Part shown: piece after piece, positions 8,737 through 18,043 of the stretch
How positions within the stretch are numbered: position 1 is the first letter of the stretch
Layout: every line of letters starts with the position of its first letter
Assembly (NCBI GenBank): GCA_002702575.1
Contig: PAAJ01000009.1
Coordinates: forward strand, 125,025-168,619
Reading direction: 5' to 3'
Length of the DNA: 43,595 nucleotides
DNA from: Phycisphaerae bacterium
GTDB taxonomy: Bacteria > Planctomycetota > Phycisphaerae > Phycisphaerales > SM1A02
Notes under the pieces: generated by a model
Databases searched by the model: none
The model's input: only the letters and a program-made list of their open reading frames with translations
What the model was told of the DNA's origin: nothing
Position numbers and translations under genes: made by a program

Positions 8737-9888
8737 TCATTCAGGGTCGATGGCTGTCGTCCCGGGAGGCGCTTGCGCCTGCGTGAGTCTCTCGGCCGGG
8801 ACATGCCAGATGTTTCTGTAGCGAACCTGTTGCGCAGTTGAACTGGCGTGATCCTGGAGCAGCAGCCCGCGGGTCTCGGGGCCTTCCTCGATGGAGGCTC
8901 CGGTGTTCGATGGAATCGATACATCATCGTGAACAAGAACATCGTTCCAGTACACGGTCATTCGGGCATCGGCCGTCTTTCCGGAATCGTCCCATCGGGG
9001 TGCCGTGTACCAGAGGTGGTAGGACTGCCATTGGCCCGCACCATTCGAGGCATTCACGAGCGGTGCATGAATCCGGTAGATCGCGCCTGCTTCGTTGTCA
9101 CGTGGTTGGTCATCTTCCTGAACAAGATCATGACGAGCGGGCGTGTTGAGAATCTGGAGCTCGTAGCGTTCTTCGATCTTGATGCCACTGTTGCCGTTGA
9201 GCTGCGTACCTCGAACACCACCCGGGGGCGACATCCACTCGATGTGATAGAGGCCGTCACTCAACGGCATTCGAGACACGAGATCTCCGGTACCTGCTTT
9301 GACGACCAGTTCGTTCCGCTCGAGCATCCACTCCGAAGGCTTGCCGTCGAGTCGTCCGATGAACTCATCCATACCGGTACCATCGAACAGGACAATCGCC
9401 CCTTGAGGTGGCGTTCGATCCAGTGCTGAATGTGCCGGATGCAGGCTGGCGGCGAAATCAGGGCCCTCGGAATTGATGCGAGGTGTTGATTCATCTATAC
9501 GGGTCACGATTGGGTCGGGCCAGGTGTCACGATCGACGGTCAGAGTCAGTCTGGGTTCAACGGCAAGTGACGGCACATGAAGGAACACTCGTCTGCGGTT
9601 CGGTGATCGGACGACATTCTGAATGAACGGTGCTTCGAGGATCTCGGTTTCCCGGGGATCCACTGCCAGTGAGATGGCCATCGTGTTCTGCGAGGAAGTC
9701 TCTTGAAGTGGTTGATCGAAGGTGAGCATCAGACCATCCATGCAGATCTCGATCAGGCAGGCCGTCGGCTGCTCATGCCCTTCTTGAAGCCTGTTTTCGA
9801 TGGATGCCGGTCCGTCAGTGGTGTCCTGCGCGGTAGTCTGTTGAGCGATGAGACAGGTGAACAGGATGATCGGGAGCAACATGGGCAA
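8737..9888 (-). CDS. Secreted DUF1080 (3-keto-disaccharide hydrolase-type) protein
   Basis: About 383 residues. The signal peptide is LLPIILFTCLIAQQTTAQ. Residues ~45-130 form a beta-rich stretch with an Ig/fibronectin-like look. From ~165 the DUF1080 fold is evident: ILFDGTGMDEF near its start, GNSGIKIEERYELQILN in the middle, GAIYRIHAP, then MTVYWNDVLVHDDV and a final GLLLQDH / VRYRNIW block, as in concanavalin-like DUF1080 domains. Family members include enzymes that cleave 3-keto-glycosides. AGGAG at 9896-9900 (minus strand) sits seven bases before a TTG at 9888 but thirteen before the ATG at 9882; I used the TTG because of that spacing, without certainty. It is divergent from the aldose 1-epimerase gene. 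Confidence 0.88.
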   Translation of the reverse strand: MPMLLPIILFTCLIAQQTTAQDTTDGPASIENRLQEGHEQPTACLIEICMDGLMLTFDQPLQETSSQNTMAISLAVDPRETEILEAPFIQNVVRSPNRRRVFLHVPSLAVEPRLTLTVDRDTWPDPIVTRIDESTPRINSEGPDFAASLHPAHSALDRTPPQGAIVLFDGTGMDEFIGRLDGKPSEWMLERNELVVKAGTGDLVSRMPLSDGLYHIEWMSPPGGVRGTQLNGNSGIKIEERYELQILNTPARHDLVQEDDQPRDNEAGAIYRIHAPLVNASNGAGQWQSYHLWYTAPRWDDSGKTADARMTVYWNDVLVHDDVSIPSNTGASIEEGPETRGLLLQDHASSTAQQVRYRNIWHVPAERLTQAQAPPGTTAIDPE

Positions 9889-9960
9889 AAGTGTACTCCT
9901 GCATCAGGATCCTTGAGCATCGAAATTGAACCCGAACGCCTGGTTCGTGGAGTCCGCAAC

Positions 9961-10881
9961 ATGTCCGATGCACGTGAGCCTTCAGCATCACTTCTGGAGC
10001 TGTCCCATCCTTCCAGTGGACAGAAGTTGATTCTCGCACCCGGTGCGGGTTTCTGTGGTCTTTCCTGGATGGTGAACGACCAGGAGTATCTTCATCTCGA
10101 CCAGCCGATGGACCGGTTTCTGCGCGAAGAGCACACCGGGGGACTGCCTTTGCTGTATCCATGGGCGAATCGACTCAGAGACGATCACTGGACCTTTGAA
10201 GACATCCAGGTCGATCTCGCGGAGGTTCCCCGGATTCACCGGGATTCCAACGGTCGGCCCATGCATGGCAATCTGCTGCGATGGTCGCAGTGGGAGACCT
10301 CCGCTACCGACGGGGGATGCATGGCGCACATCGATTGGCAGGCCCATGACGAGTTGATGCAGGCCTTCCCATTCGATCATCAGCTTCGTATCCAGTGGAC
10401 GCTGGATTCCGATGGACTCCATGTGAGAACCAGTGTGACGGCGGGGGCTACTCGAGTTCCCATCAGCTTCGGTTGGCATCCGTATCTGGTCCTGCCCGGG
10501 GTTGCGAGAGATGACATCACATTGGATCTTCCCGAGCTGAAGCGACGATCCCTGGATGATTCCGGACTGCCCATGAAGGCTGTCGAGGACACGACGATCG
10601 GAGGCACCTGTGCGATCCGTGAGAAGGCCTGGGATGACTGCTTCTCTGGAATCTCGGCAGGTGATCAGATCATGATGCGTGGATCCGGAAAGGGTTTGTG
10701 CATGACCTTCGAGGAAGGCTGGCGGTACATGCAGATCTACTCTCCGGAAGGTGCGGATTACGTCTGCATCGAGCCCATGACATCCGTGACCGCTTCCTTG
10801 TCGGATCAGGATTCAGCCATGCCCGTCGTGGATCCGGGCTGCACCTTCGTGACGGCGTTTCGAATCAACGTGTTGAGCTGA
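9961..10881 (+). CDS. Aldose 1-epimerase family protein
   Basis: 306 residues from ATG 9961, with GGAG nine bases upstream; longer frames would run into the divergent DUF1080 gene. Galactose-mutarotase-type catalytic features are in place: PWANR (69-71) for sugar binding, His102 in RPMHG, His173 in FGWHPYLVLPG, and the glutamate of CIEPMTS near the C-terminus, which serves as the base. The protein should interconvert alpha and beta anomers of a hexose, or of a hexose phosphate as in YeaD-like members. No signal peptide, so cytoplasmic. Its position beside a secreted sugar-acting enzyme suggests a role in carbohydrate uptake metabolism, but that is inference. Confidence 0.92.
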   Translation: MSDAREPSASLLELSHPSSGQKLILAPGAGFCGLSWMVNDQEYLHLDQPMDRFLREEHTGGLPLLYPWANRLRDDHWTFEDIQVDLAEVPRIHRDSNGRPMHGNLLRWSQWETSATDGGCMAHIDWQAHDELMQAFPFDHQLRIQWTLDSDGLHVRTSVTAGATRVPISFGWHPYLVLPGVARDDITLDLPELKRRSLDDSGLPMKAVEDTTIGGTCAIREKAWDDCFSGISAGDQIMMRGSGKGLCMTFEEGWRYMQIYSPEGADYVCIEPMTSVTASLSDQDSAMPVVDPGCTFVTAFRINVLS

Positions 10882-10893
10882 GCGTGATCGCGA

Positions 10894-12327
10894 TCAGGTT
10901 CGCCATGGACCTCTGATGGCCAGGGTGATTCCGGGATTCTGGATATTCACGAAAAGTGTCGAAGCATCTGGGGCAAATGCGGCACCGGCGAACTCGGATT
11001 GATTCATGGCATTCCGGCCCAGCTTGTAGAAGAGGCCTGAAGGTGTGACGCCCAGCAGAAACTGGTCTTCAAGACCATCTTCGCAGACCACCAGATCGCC
11101 CCAGGGTGAGACCGTGAGGTTGTCGGCGTGTTCCACAATCGCCGCGTCATTGGGTTCTGCCAGCAGCATCAATCGACCACCCGGTGCCAGACGTTCCATC
11201 GGAGTGCCTTCAACCTCAGGCGCAGCCGGCATGTACTTCCAGATCTGCCCTCTCTGGTTGCGACCACCAGTCGTGCATGCGAAGAAGATTTCGCCGTTTC
11301 CAGCCCACATGCCCTCGCCGCGGGCAAAGATCGCAGCGCCCTTGCTGGCGGCCTGGTGTCTCAACGAGTCATCACTCGAGTCGACATCCTCGACCGGGAT
11401 CCATCGAACCGTCATGGTCTTTCCCGGAGGCATGTGCACAGGAGGCTCCCAGTGGCGGAGATCAGCGGACTCGATCTCCGAGACGGCCAAGGCCTCCAGA
11501 CGCCCCCCTTGTTGGTAATCATCCGATGTGATCGGGATGAAACGATAGATGCAACCATCGTTTCGATCTTCGGTCAGATAGACGATGCCGGTCCGGGTAT
11601 CGACCGCGACAGCCTCATGATTCATCCGTCCCATCGCCTTGATCGGTTCGGGTTTCACGAGTCCGGATCCCGGTGTTGCGGGTACCTCGAAGACGTAGCC
11701 GTGGGGCTTGGTCCAGTGTGGTTTGTATTCAGGGCCGGCGACAGACTCTTCGCAGGAAAGCCAAGTATTCCTGGGAGTGATGCCACCGGCGCAATTGTGT
11801 TCGGTTCCCACCAGCGCCAGTTCGTGGCTGATGAGCTTTCCAGGTTCGGAACCGCCTCGGGTGTCGTAGACCAGTCGAGTACATCCGCCTCGTGACGGCG
11901 AGGGACCGCCATCCTCGGATCGGCCGGGGTCATAGACCTTGGTGAGATCGATCTTGGACAGTCTGACGAGATCGGGATCAAAGGGGCCGATACATCGGTG
12001 GCCTGGGGAGATCTCGTGGTTCCGGACGAGAACCGTGGTTCCATCAGGCCCTTGGAAGGCGCCCATGCCATCGTGTTTCCCGGGCACGATCAGTCCATCA
12101 TCCATCTGATCGCCTGCAACGGAAATGATCTGGTAGGTGAACCCGCGAGGAAGATCGATGACTGATTTCGGATCCGGAACAAGGGGCCCGTAGCCCGGAG
12201 AGGCCAGTGTCGAGAGCCAGTTGGCCTGGAGTGAACCTTCCAGGAGATGGCTGAGACCGGCGAATCCAAGGGATGTCGCAGCGGCTTTCCGCATGAACTG
12301 TCGGCGATCAAATCGATTGGATTCCAT
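10894..12327 (-). CDS. PhoX-like (DUF839) Tat-exported protein
   Basis: 477 residues. The N-terminus FDRRQFMRKAAATSLGFAGL carries a twin-arginine motif and hydrophobic stretch, so export folded is expected. The body matches the PhoX/DUF839 family: RNHEISPG, LVGTEHNCAGGITPRNTWLSCEE..., GRMNHEAVAVD, YLTEDRNDGCIYRFIP and GEIFFACTTGGRNQRGQIWKY. These Glu/His/Asp-rich blades coordinate metals in PhoX alkaline phosphatases. The match supports a metal-dependent phosphoesterase or a related secreted propeller; phosphatase activity itself cannot be read from sequence. There is no visible pho box. It faces the diacylglycerol-kinase-like gene across a 135-base divergent spacer. Confidence 0.88.
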   Translation of the reverse strand: MESNRFDRRQFMRKAAATSLGFAGLSHLLEGSLQANWLSTLASPGYGPLVPDPKSVIDLPRGFTYQIISVAGDQMDDGLIVPGKHDGMGAFQGPDGTTVLVRNHEISPGHRCIGPFDPDLVRLSKIDLTKVYDPGRSEDGGPSPSRGGCTRLVYDTRGGSEPGKLISHELALVGTEHNCAGGITPRNTWLSCEESVAGPEYKPHWTKPHGYVFEVPATPGSGLVKPEPIKAMGRMNHEAVAVDTRTGIVYLTEDRNDGCIYRFIPITSDDYQQGGRLEALAVSEIESADLRHWEPPVHMPPGKTMTVRWIPVEDVDSSDDSLRHQAASKGAAIFARGEGMWAGNGEIFFACTTGGRNQRGQIWKYMPAAPEVEGTPMERLAPGGRLMLLAEPNDAAIVEHADNLTVSPWGDLVVCEDGLEDQFLLGVTPSGLFYKLGRNAMNQSEFAGAAFAPDASTLFVNIQNPGITLAIRGPWRT

Positions 12328-12462
12328 ATCGAGGTGTGGCTCTCTTACGTTTCCTGTCCGGTCGCTGGACGCGGCGGCTTCCTGACACGACCATAGGCCA
12401 ACGTGTTCTCAATGGAAACCGATCCATCTCAGTATCCCTCGAAACATGCGCAAATTTGACAG

Positions 12463-13422
12463 ATGTACCGATTCCTTTCAGTCATGGCGAATCCGACCTC
12501 GGTCAAGGCGAGGCGGCTGACGAGTCGACTGGTGCCTGCTCTGGAGTCGGCTGGATGGGATGTTCTTCAGACGGGGCGGGCTCCGGGGGAATCCGCAGAG
12601 GAGGTCGCCGGTCGAGTCGAGGGATCTGCGGCGCTCGTCGTCGTCGGAGGAGATGGCACCGTTCGCCTGGTCTCGGACGTCGCTCGATTGACCGGAATTC
12701 CGATGTGGCAGACCAGTGCGGGCAATGAAAATCTGTTCGCTCGAAGTCTGAACATGCACAAGGGGGCCACCAGTCTGCTGGCGGCCTTGGAGCAGAGGCG
12801 TGTTCACAGGATCGACCGGCTTCGTGTCGGCGACAGGTCGAGCCTTCTGATGCTTTCGTCGGGTTTCGATGCGGACATCGTTGAACGTGTGACGGCCAGC
12901 AGAACGGGGGCTGTCTCGAACAGGCACTATCTTCTGCCGACCATCAAGGTGCTCTCACGCTGGAAGCCATCGCGCTTCACCGTGCGTTCCGACGGCGACA
13001 TGGTCATCTCCGGTCGTCGTGGCTGGCTGGTCGTCGCCAACAGCCCCGATTACGGCGGTCGATTCGATCCCGTCCCCGGCGCGCTCATGGACGACGGTCG
13101 GCTGGATGTCCTCTTTGTTCCAATGCAGAGTGGACTCGATGCGTTCGACTGGATCATTCGATGTCGTCTCGGTCTGGCGCATCGGGACAGTCGTCTGCTT
13201 CGAGGGCGATCGGTTGAAGCCTTTCGGGCCAGTCATGTCCAGATCGATGTGGACCCCGCTTCGGCCTGGCAGATCGATGGGGATCCAATGGTCACGTCCG
13301 AGGTGTCACGCATGGGTTCCGTGGAGGTGTCCATCGAGGAGGGGGTGATTCCGGTCCTGCTGCCCGTTTCCGAGGGGGCATCGATGCGGGCACTCAGCAG
13401 GGGCCCAGAAGATCACGGGTGA
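12463..13422 (+). CDS. Diacylglycerol/sphingosine kinase-like (YegS/DagK) protein
   Basis: 319 residues. The N-terminal catalytic domain has the nucleotide-binding VVVGGDGTVRLV (GGDGT at 62-66) and the second loop GNENLFAR (87-94), which corresponds to GTANDFAR in DgkB/YegS. A second beta-sandwich half follows, with GWLVVANSPDYGGRFDPVPGALMDDGRLDVLF, the usual 'N..YGGG..P.A...DG.LDV' block. The enzyme would phosphorylate diacylglycerol or a related lipid alcohol at the membrane. Compared with the common GGDGTxNEV, the Asn-Glu pair reads Arg-Leu, so substrate may differ. ATG 12463 was used; ATG 12484 is possible and neither has a strong ribosome site. The 3' end overlaps the convergent oxidase gene by 29 bases. 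Confidence 0.9.
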   Translation: MYRFLSVMANPTSVKARRLTSRLVPALESAGWDVLQTGRAPGESAEEVAGRVEGSAALVVVGGDGTVRLVSDVARLTGIPMWQTSAGNENLFARSLNMHKGATSLLAALEQRRVHRIDRLRVGDRSSLLMLSSGFDADIVERVTASRTGAVSNRHYLLPTIKVLSRWKPSRFTVRSDGDMVISGRRGWLVVANSPDYGGRFDPVPGALMDDGRLDVLFVPMQSGLDAFDWIIRCRLGLAHRDSRLLRGRSVEAFRASHVQIDVDPASAWQIDGDPMVTSEVSRMGSVEVSIEEGVIPVLLPVSEGASMRALSRGPEDHG

Positions 13423-14476
13423 TCTCATCGATGCTGCGGCAGCCGCACAATGCCATGGCACGGTCGAACTCCTCCTGAAGGATCGACCAGACATGGCGCA
13501 CACCGGCTTCACCATCAGCTGCCAGACCCCAGAGAATCGGACGACCGATGAGTGTTGCGGATGCACCAGCAGCAATCGCCTTGATCACATCGGTGCCGCG
13601 ACGAATGCCGCCATCGACCCAGACTTCGGCCTGATGGTCCACGGCTTCGCAGACCGCAGGGAGGACATCGAAGGTTGCCGGAGCGGTATCCAGCTGTCGC
13701 CCTCCATGATTGGAGACGATCACGGCGGAGGCGCCGTGTTCGACGGCTCGAACGGAATCATCCGGTCGACAGATTCCCTTCAGCACGATGGGCAGATCCG
13801 TCACGCCCTTGAGCCAGTCGAGATGTTCCCATCGAAGAGAAGGGTCGAGATGGTCATGGCAGAACTCCGCAAGACCGGATCCACCCTTGGATGACAGCTG
13901 CAACGGGCCCTCAGCGGTGAGGTTTCTGATGTCGATTCCTTCGGGCAATGAAAACTGATCACGCACACACCGCTCTCGATTGCCCCATACCGGCGCATCC
14001 ACCGTGAGGACCAGGGCCCGGCACCCGGCGGCTTCGACACGTCGAATCAGATCTTTGCTGACTTCACGGTCTCGATAGAGGTACAACTGAAACAGGACGG
14101 GTCCAGTGGCGGCTGCTGTCACCTCTTCAACATCCACCGTGGACAGGCTGCTCAGCACCATCGCTGTACCGGCGGCTGTCGTTGCACGACTTGTCGCCAC
14201 TTCACCTGCATCGTCGGCGAGTCGGTGAAAGGCGGTCGGTGCCGCAATGACTGGAAGCGAAAGCTCATGACCCAGGAGGTTGCTTCTGGTGGATCGGGAG
14301 GCCACATCCGCGAGGATCCGGTAGTGCAGTCGTGCCCGACCCCAGGCAGCCTCGTTCTCACGAAGCGTGATTTCGTCATCCGCCGCACTGGCGTAGTAGT
14401 TCCAAGCCATCTCGGAAAGGCTTTTTCGACCCCTTGGGGCATAGTCTCGGAGGTTGAGGGGGGGAGTTTCAGTCAT
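13394..14476 (-). CDS. FMN-dependent alpha-hydroxy-acid oxidase/dehydrogenase
   Basis: 360 residues with the full TIM-barrel pattern of the lactate/glycolate oxidase family. PVIAAPTAFHRLADDAGE holds the FMN-binding strand, FQLYLYRDRE the second strand, VLTVDAPVWGNRER the third, IVLKGI the catalytic-lysine strand, IVSNHGGRQLD the active-site His/Arg loop, and DGGIRRGTDVIKAIAAGA with IGRPILWGLA the phosphate-binding end. It should oxidise a 2-hydroxy acid (L-lactate, glycolate or similar) to the keto acid. There is no transmembrane segment or signal. Whether oxygen or a quinone is the acceptor cannot be told. It overlaps the convergent lipid kinase gene at the 3' end and diverges from the PEP-CTERM-like gene. 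Confidence 0.93.
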   Translation of the reverse strand: MTETPPLNLRDYAPRGRKSLSEMAWNYYASAADDEITLRENEAAWGRARLHYRILADVASRSTRSNLLGHELSLPVIAAPTAFHRLADDAGEVATSRATTAAGTAMVLSSLSTVDVEEVTAAATGPVLFQLYLYRDREVSKDLIRRVEAAGCRALVLTVDAPVWGNRERCVRDQFSLPEGIDIRNLTAEGPLQLSSKGGSGLAEFCHDHLDPSLRWEHLDWLKGVTDLPIVLKGICRPDDSVRAVEHGASAVIVSNHGGRQLDTAPATFDVLPAVCEAVDHQAEVWVDGGIRRGTDVIKAIAAGASATLIGRPILWGLAADGEAGVRHVWSILQEEFDRAMALCGCRSIDEITRDLLGPC

Positions 14477-14584
14477 TCTGAAGGGTCCATCCTTGGAGTT
14501 GATGTTGCCAGAGGTTAGCCTCTAACTGGATCCAAATCAGGCATCGGTCTTCGCGAGACCCGCCGGACAACAGGGAGAGAGCTC

Positions 14585-15295
14585 ATGACACGCCATCTGT
14601 TCGCAGCGGTCGGCTGCATCGTTCTGACAACGTCTCTTGCAACTGCATCGACCTATCGTGGTCCTTCCTATGTCGAACCAGGCGATGCGGGGTCATCACG
14701 CGATGATGCCGCGAACGTCAAGAATCCCACGGGCACGGGTGCGGTCAGTTCCATCAGTGGTTCATTGACGGGCAGCGGGGGCCTGCTTGCCCAGGATGGT
14801 GACTTCCAGGATGTGTACAGGATCTTCATCAAGGATCCGTTCATGTTCAAGATTCAGCTCAGCCAATCCGGAACGAGCATTCCCGACTCGATGATGTTTC
14901 TCTTCAGGGAAGACGGCAAGCCCGTCATGGCGAGCAACAACTCAGGTTCAGACAACCTGAATCCCATCTTGGACAACAACGGTGGTGAGTTCTTTGATGA
15001 TGCCGGTATCTATTACCTCGCCATCACATCAGCGCCATCACAGGCTCAGGTGGAAGTTGACGACACCTTGATCCTCTTGTTCAACCTCACCGAGTTTCCG
15101 TTTGGAACGGTTGGTCCTTCACAAGGTGCCGAACAGTTCCAATGGACCGATCAATGGACGACTGCGGATCCCTTCAACTCCGGTGACTACTTCATGTTCG
15201 TCGACGGTGTGGACTCGCTGCCTGTCCCCGCGCCCGCTGGACTGGCCGTTCTCGGTCTGGCTGGTCTGATGGGCCGCCGCCGTCGCCGTCGCTGA
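14585..15295 (+). CDS. Exported protein with PEP-CTERM-like C-terminus
   Basis: 236 residues, with ribosome site GGGAGAGA just before the ATG. A signal peptide is followed by a mature domain of about 170 residues with beta-rich character (DVYRIFIKDPFMFKIQLS, DSMMFLFREDGKPVM, FDDAGIYYLAITS), reminiscent of pre-peptidase C-terminal or lectin-like sandwiches. The tail has a PVPAPAG sequence, a hydrophobic stretch AVLGLAGLMG and six arginines, which is the layout of PEP-CTERM sorting tails (exosortase substrates) in planctomycetes. The role is unknown; anchoring or export to the cell surface is inferred from the tail alone. It is a single-gene unit between convergent and divergent neighbours. Confidence 0.85.
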   Translation: MTRHLFAAVGCIVLTTSLATASTYRGPSYVEPGDAGSSRDDAANVKNPTGTGAVSSISGSLTGSGGLLAQDGDFQDVYRIFIKDPFMFKIQLSQSGTSIPDSMMFLFREDGKPVMASNNSGSDNLNPILDNNGGEFFDDAGIYYLAITSAPSQAQVEVDDTLILLFNLTEFPFGTVGPSQGAEQFQWTDQWTTADPFNSGDYFMFVDGVDSLPVPAPAGLAVLGLAGLMGRRRRRR

Positions 15296-15319
15296 TCAGG
15301 TCGAACCTTTGCTGTCGGA

Positions 15320-18043
15320 TCAGTCCTTGTCGGTCATCGGGACCGCCGGGGGCTCGGCATGCTGTTCAAACAGCATGGCGTCTTCGGCCTTGCCCTGTTT
15401 GTTCAGGATGAGGGCAAGATCCCGAGCGACTGTTCTTGATTGTGGTCTGTCGAGGTAGCCGGCCGCATCCAGCCGGTTCCAGGCGGAGTACAGCAGGTTT
15501 TCCGCATCCTCAAGCCTGCCGGATTCCCACGCGATGAGTCCATTGAGATAGTCCAGTGCCACAAGATCTTCGGGCTTGCCGGACAACGAGTAGTGCGTTT
15601 CAAGTCCCGTGAGAAGTTCCCTCGCCCGGTCGAAGGCCCTGCGTCGAATCAGGATCTCGGCCAGCAGCTCATCCGCATCCGTCACGGAGCGATGGGAGGG
15701 GGCGAGTCGACTGATTCGTTCAGCTCGTGCCTGCTCGATGTTGGATTCCGCGGTGTCATACTGGCCAAGACGTAGATACAGCCTGGCCAGAAGAGCCCGT
15801 CCATTTGAAATCTGTCGGGGCGATCCATTGCGTTCCTTGATGGCCTGCGCACGAAGAAGATCACTTCGAGCGCCATCGAGGTCATCGATGGACAGCTTGG
15901 CCAGTCCGGAACTGCTGAGCATGTTGGCAACGCGCCAGTCGGCCTCCGGATCGGCGCCACCTTCGATCATCATGTCGATCGCCTGTTGCAGTTTTGGAAT
16001 CGATCGTTCAGGAGACCTGTAGAGATCCTGGTAGGCCAGTGAATTGAGGACATCCGCGAGATCAAGCTGGAGGACCTGTCTGGACTCGAGATCCTGCTCT
16101 TCCTGCACACGTCGCTCGAGGATCTGCCGGGCCTGCTCGAAGAGCTCGCGGGCACGGTCGGCTTCATCGTTTCCCTGAAGGATGAAAGCGAGATGTCTCA
16201 TCGTGATCAGCGTGTCATCGTGATCCAGCGGAAGCCACCGCTTGCGCATCTCGTAGGCGGCCTGGTAATGATCGGCGGAGTCCCGGTTCTGTCCCTTGAG
16301 CCAGGCCAGACGTCCCATGTTGTGCAGGACGAGTCCCATCTCCGCAGAGTCATTGAGTCCGAGTTGTTCATAGGATTCGAACGCGTCTTCGAGCGCTGCG
16401 GAGGCCTCTTCATACTTCGAGAGACTCATGAAGTTCTCGGCCAGATCGATGTTGAGACGGGCCGAGAGATCGGGAAACTCGGCAAGATTGCCGTTGATGA
16501 TGGCTGACCAGCGTTCCATGATCTCGCTCATGCTCCGGGCGGCCATGGGTTGATCCGGATTCTCCGGATCGAGATTGCCGAGGAGCTGCGTGGCGCTGAC
16601 GAGCATCTGATCCGAGGTCCGGTTGAAATGGTCCGCACGTTCCCAGAGCACCGTCATGAACACGGCGAAAGCCGCCAGCACGATGACGCCTGCGGCGATG
16701 GCGGAGACCGGAAGCCAGTGTCTTCGAAGAAACTTTCTGGCGACATACCAGGCATCGTCGCGTCTGGCTTCGATCGCCTCGCCATCAAGCCAGTGTCGGA
16801 CGTCGTCCGCCAGGGCCATGGGAGACTGGTAACGCCGGTCCGCTTCCTTGTCGAGTGCACGCAACAGGATGGTTTCCAGATCGCGGTCGATGGATTCATC
16901 CAGACTGGAGGGTTGCACAGGAGGTTCGTTGATGATGGCATTGACCATCTGAGCAATGGATCCCGTCACCCGGTAAGGACGTTGGCCCAGAAGAAACTCA
17001 TAGAGGATCACGCCGAGTGCGTAGACATCCGTTCTCGTGTCCACAAGGTCCGGATCGCCGGAGACCTGTTCTGGTGAAGCGAATGCGAAGGTGCCCATGA
17101 ACTCGCCCGCGGCAGTCATCTCGTATTGGGATTCGGTGACCTGCGCATCATCGGTGGCCTTGGCGAGTCCGAAGTCGAGCACATGTGGTTCACCGTCCCG
17201 GTCCACCATGATGTTGGCGGGCTTGAGGTCGCGGTGAATGATCCCGCGTTGATGCGCAAAGCTCACGGCATCGCATGCCTTGACGAAGAGGCGGGCCTTT
17301 TCACGCATCGTCGGTTGGCGGGTGTGGCCGTTCTTTCCGGGAACCGTGTAGTCCGTCAACGGGCAACCGTCGATGAACTCCATGGCCAGAAAGGCGTTGC
17401 CATCCTCGGTCATGCCGCTGTCGTAGAGCGTCACGATGTGCGGATGCTTGAGCGAGGCGACGAGTTCGACTTCCCGTTCGAAACGCATCTTCTGTCGTTC
17501 GTTGGCGAAGCTGCCCTGAAGCATCACCTTCAATGCGACGTTTCGTTTGGCAGCTACCTGACGGGCCAGAAAGACCGCCCCTTGTGCGCCTCGATCGATT
17601 TCACGGATGATCTCGTAGCCCTGGGGTGTGGGGGCATCCAGCATGGACTTGCCGGGCTTCACCTGTTCCTGATGCACCGCCGCCAGTTCCTCGAAGAGGT
17701 CGGCATCTTTTCGGATCTGATCGATCTCCTGCTGGACGCTTCCGTCGTCCTCCTCCTCAAGCCATCGCTCGACGGCCGGATCGACCCGCCGCCCCTCGGC
17801 GATCTTGTGCATGTCCATCATGCTCGGCCGCCGTGGAACGATTTCGACGGAATCGGAGGGAGGGCTGGATGCAGCCGCTTCTTCGGCGGGCTCAAGTCCC
17901 AGTTCCTCTCGGGCCTTCTTCAGCAGAAGACCCTCCGGATCATTCTCCTGGAGCCAGCTCATGATCTCGGATTGAACGGTATCACCTGAGACGATGGCAC
18001 GGAGCTCTTCGTCCGAAGGCCTGCGTTGTCTGGGAGAGGTCAC
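15320..18043 (-). CDS. Membrane Ser/Thr protein kinase with TPR-rich C-terminal half
   Basis: 907 residues from GTG. Residues ~143-420 are a Hanks-type kinase: glycine loop DRGAQGAVFLA (150-160), catalytic Lys172 in ALKVM, HRDLKPAN at 270-277, DFG at 290-292 and an ASPEQ activation-segment end at 322-326. A transmembrane helix spans about 444-466, and the rest (~470-880) is a long array of TPR-like helical hairpins outside or across the membrane. The first 120 residues are charged and helical. The start overlaps the TGA of the ECF sigma gene (GTGA), so kinase and sigma factor are made together. In planctomycetes such pairs are thought to link kinase signalling to ECF sigma activity; the stimulus and targets are unknown. 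Confidence 0.95.
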   Translation of the reverse strand: MTSPRQRRPSDEELRAIVSGDTVQSEIMSWLQENDPEGLLLKKAREELGLEPAEEAAASSPPSDSVEIVPRRPSMMDMHKIAEGRRVDPAVERWLEEEDDGSVQQEIDQIRKDADLFEELAAVHQEQVKPGKSMLDAPTPQGYEIIREIDRGAQGAVFLARQVAAKRNVALKVMLQGSFANERQKMRFEREVELVASLKHPHIVTLYDSGMTEDGNAFLAMEFIDGCPLTDYTVPGKNGHTRQPTMREKARLFVKACDAVSFAHQRGIIHRDLKPANIMVDRDGEPHVLDFGLAKATDDAQVTESQYEMTAAGEFMGTFAFASPEQVSGDPDLVDTRTDVYALGVILYEFLLGQRPYRVTGSIAQMVNAIINEPPVQPSSLDESIDRDLETILLRALDKEADRRYQSPMALADDVRHWLDGEAIEARRDDAWYVARKFLRRHWLPVSAIAAGVIVLAAFAVFMTVLWERADHFNRTSDQMLVSATQLLGNLDPENPDQPMAARSMSEIMERWSAIINGNLAEFPDLSARLNIDLAENFMSLSKYEEASAALEDAFESYEQLGLNDSAEMGLVLHNMGRLAWLKGQNRDSADHYQAAYEMRKRWLPLDHDDTLITMRHLAFILQGNDEADRARELFEQARQILERRVQEEQDLESRQVLQLDLADVLNSLAYQDLYRSPERSIPKLQQAIDMMIEGGADPEADWRVANMLSSSGLAKLSIDDLDGARSDLLRAQAIKERNGSPRQISNGRALLARLYLRLGQYDTAESNIEQARAERISRLAPSHRSVTDADELLAEILIRRRAFDRARELLTGLETHYSLSGKPEDLVALDYLNGLIAWESGRLEDAENLLYSAWNRLDAAGYLDRPQSRTVARDLALILNKQGKAEDAMLFEQHAEPPAVPMTDKD

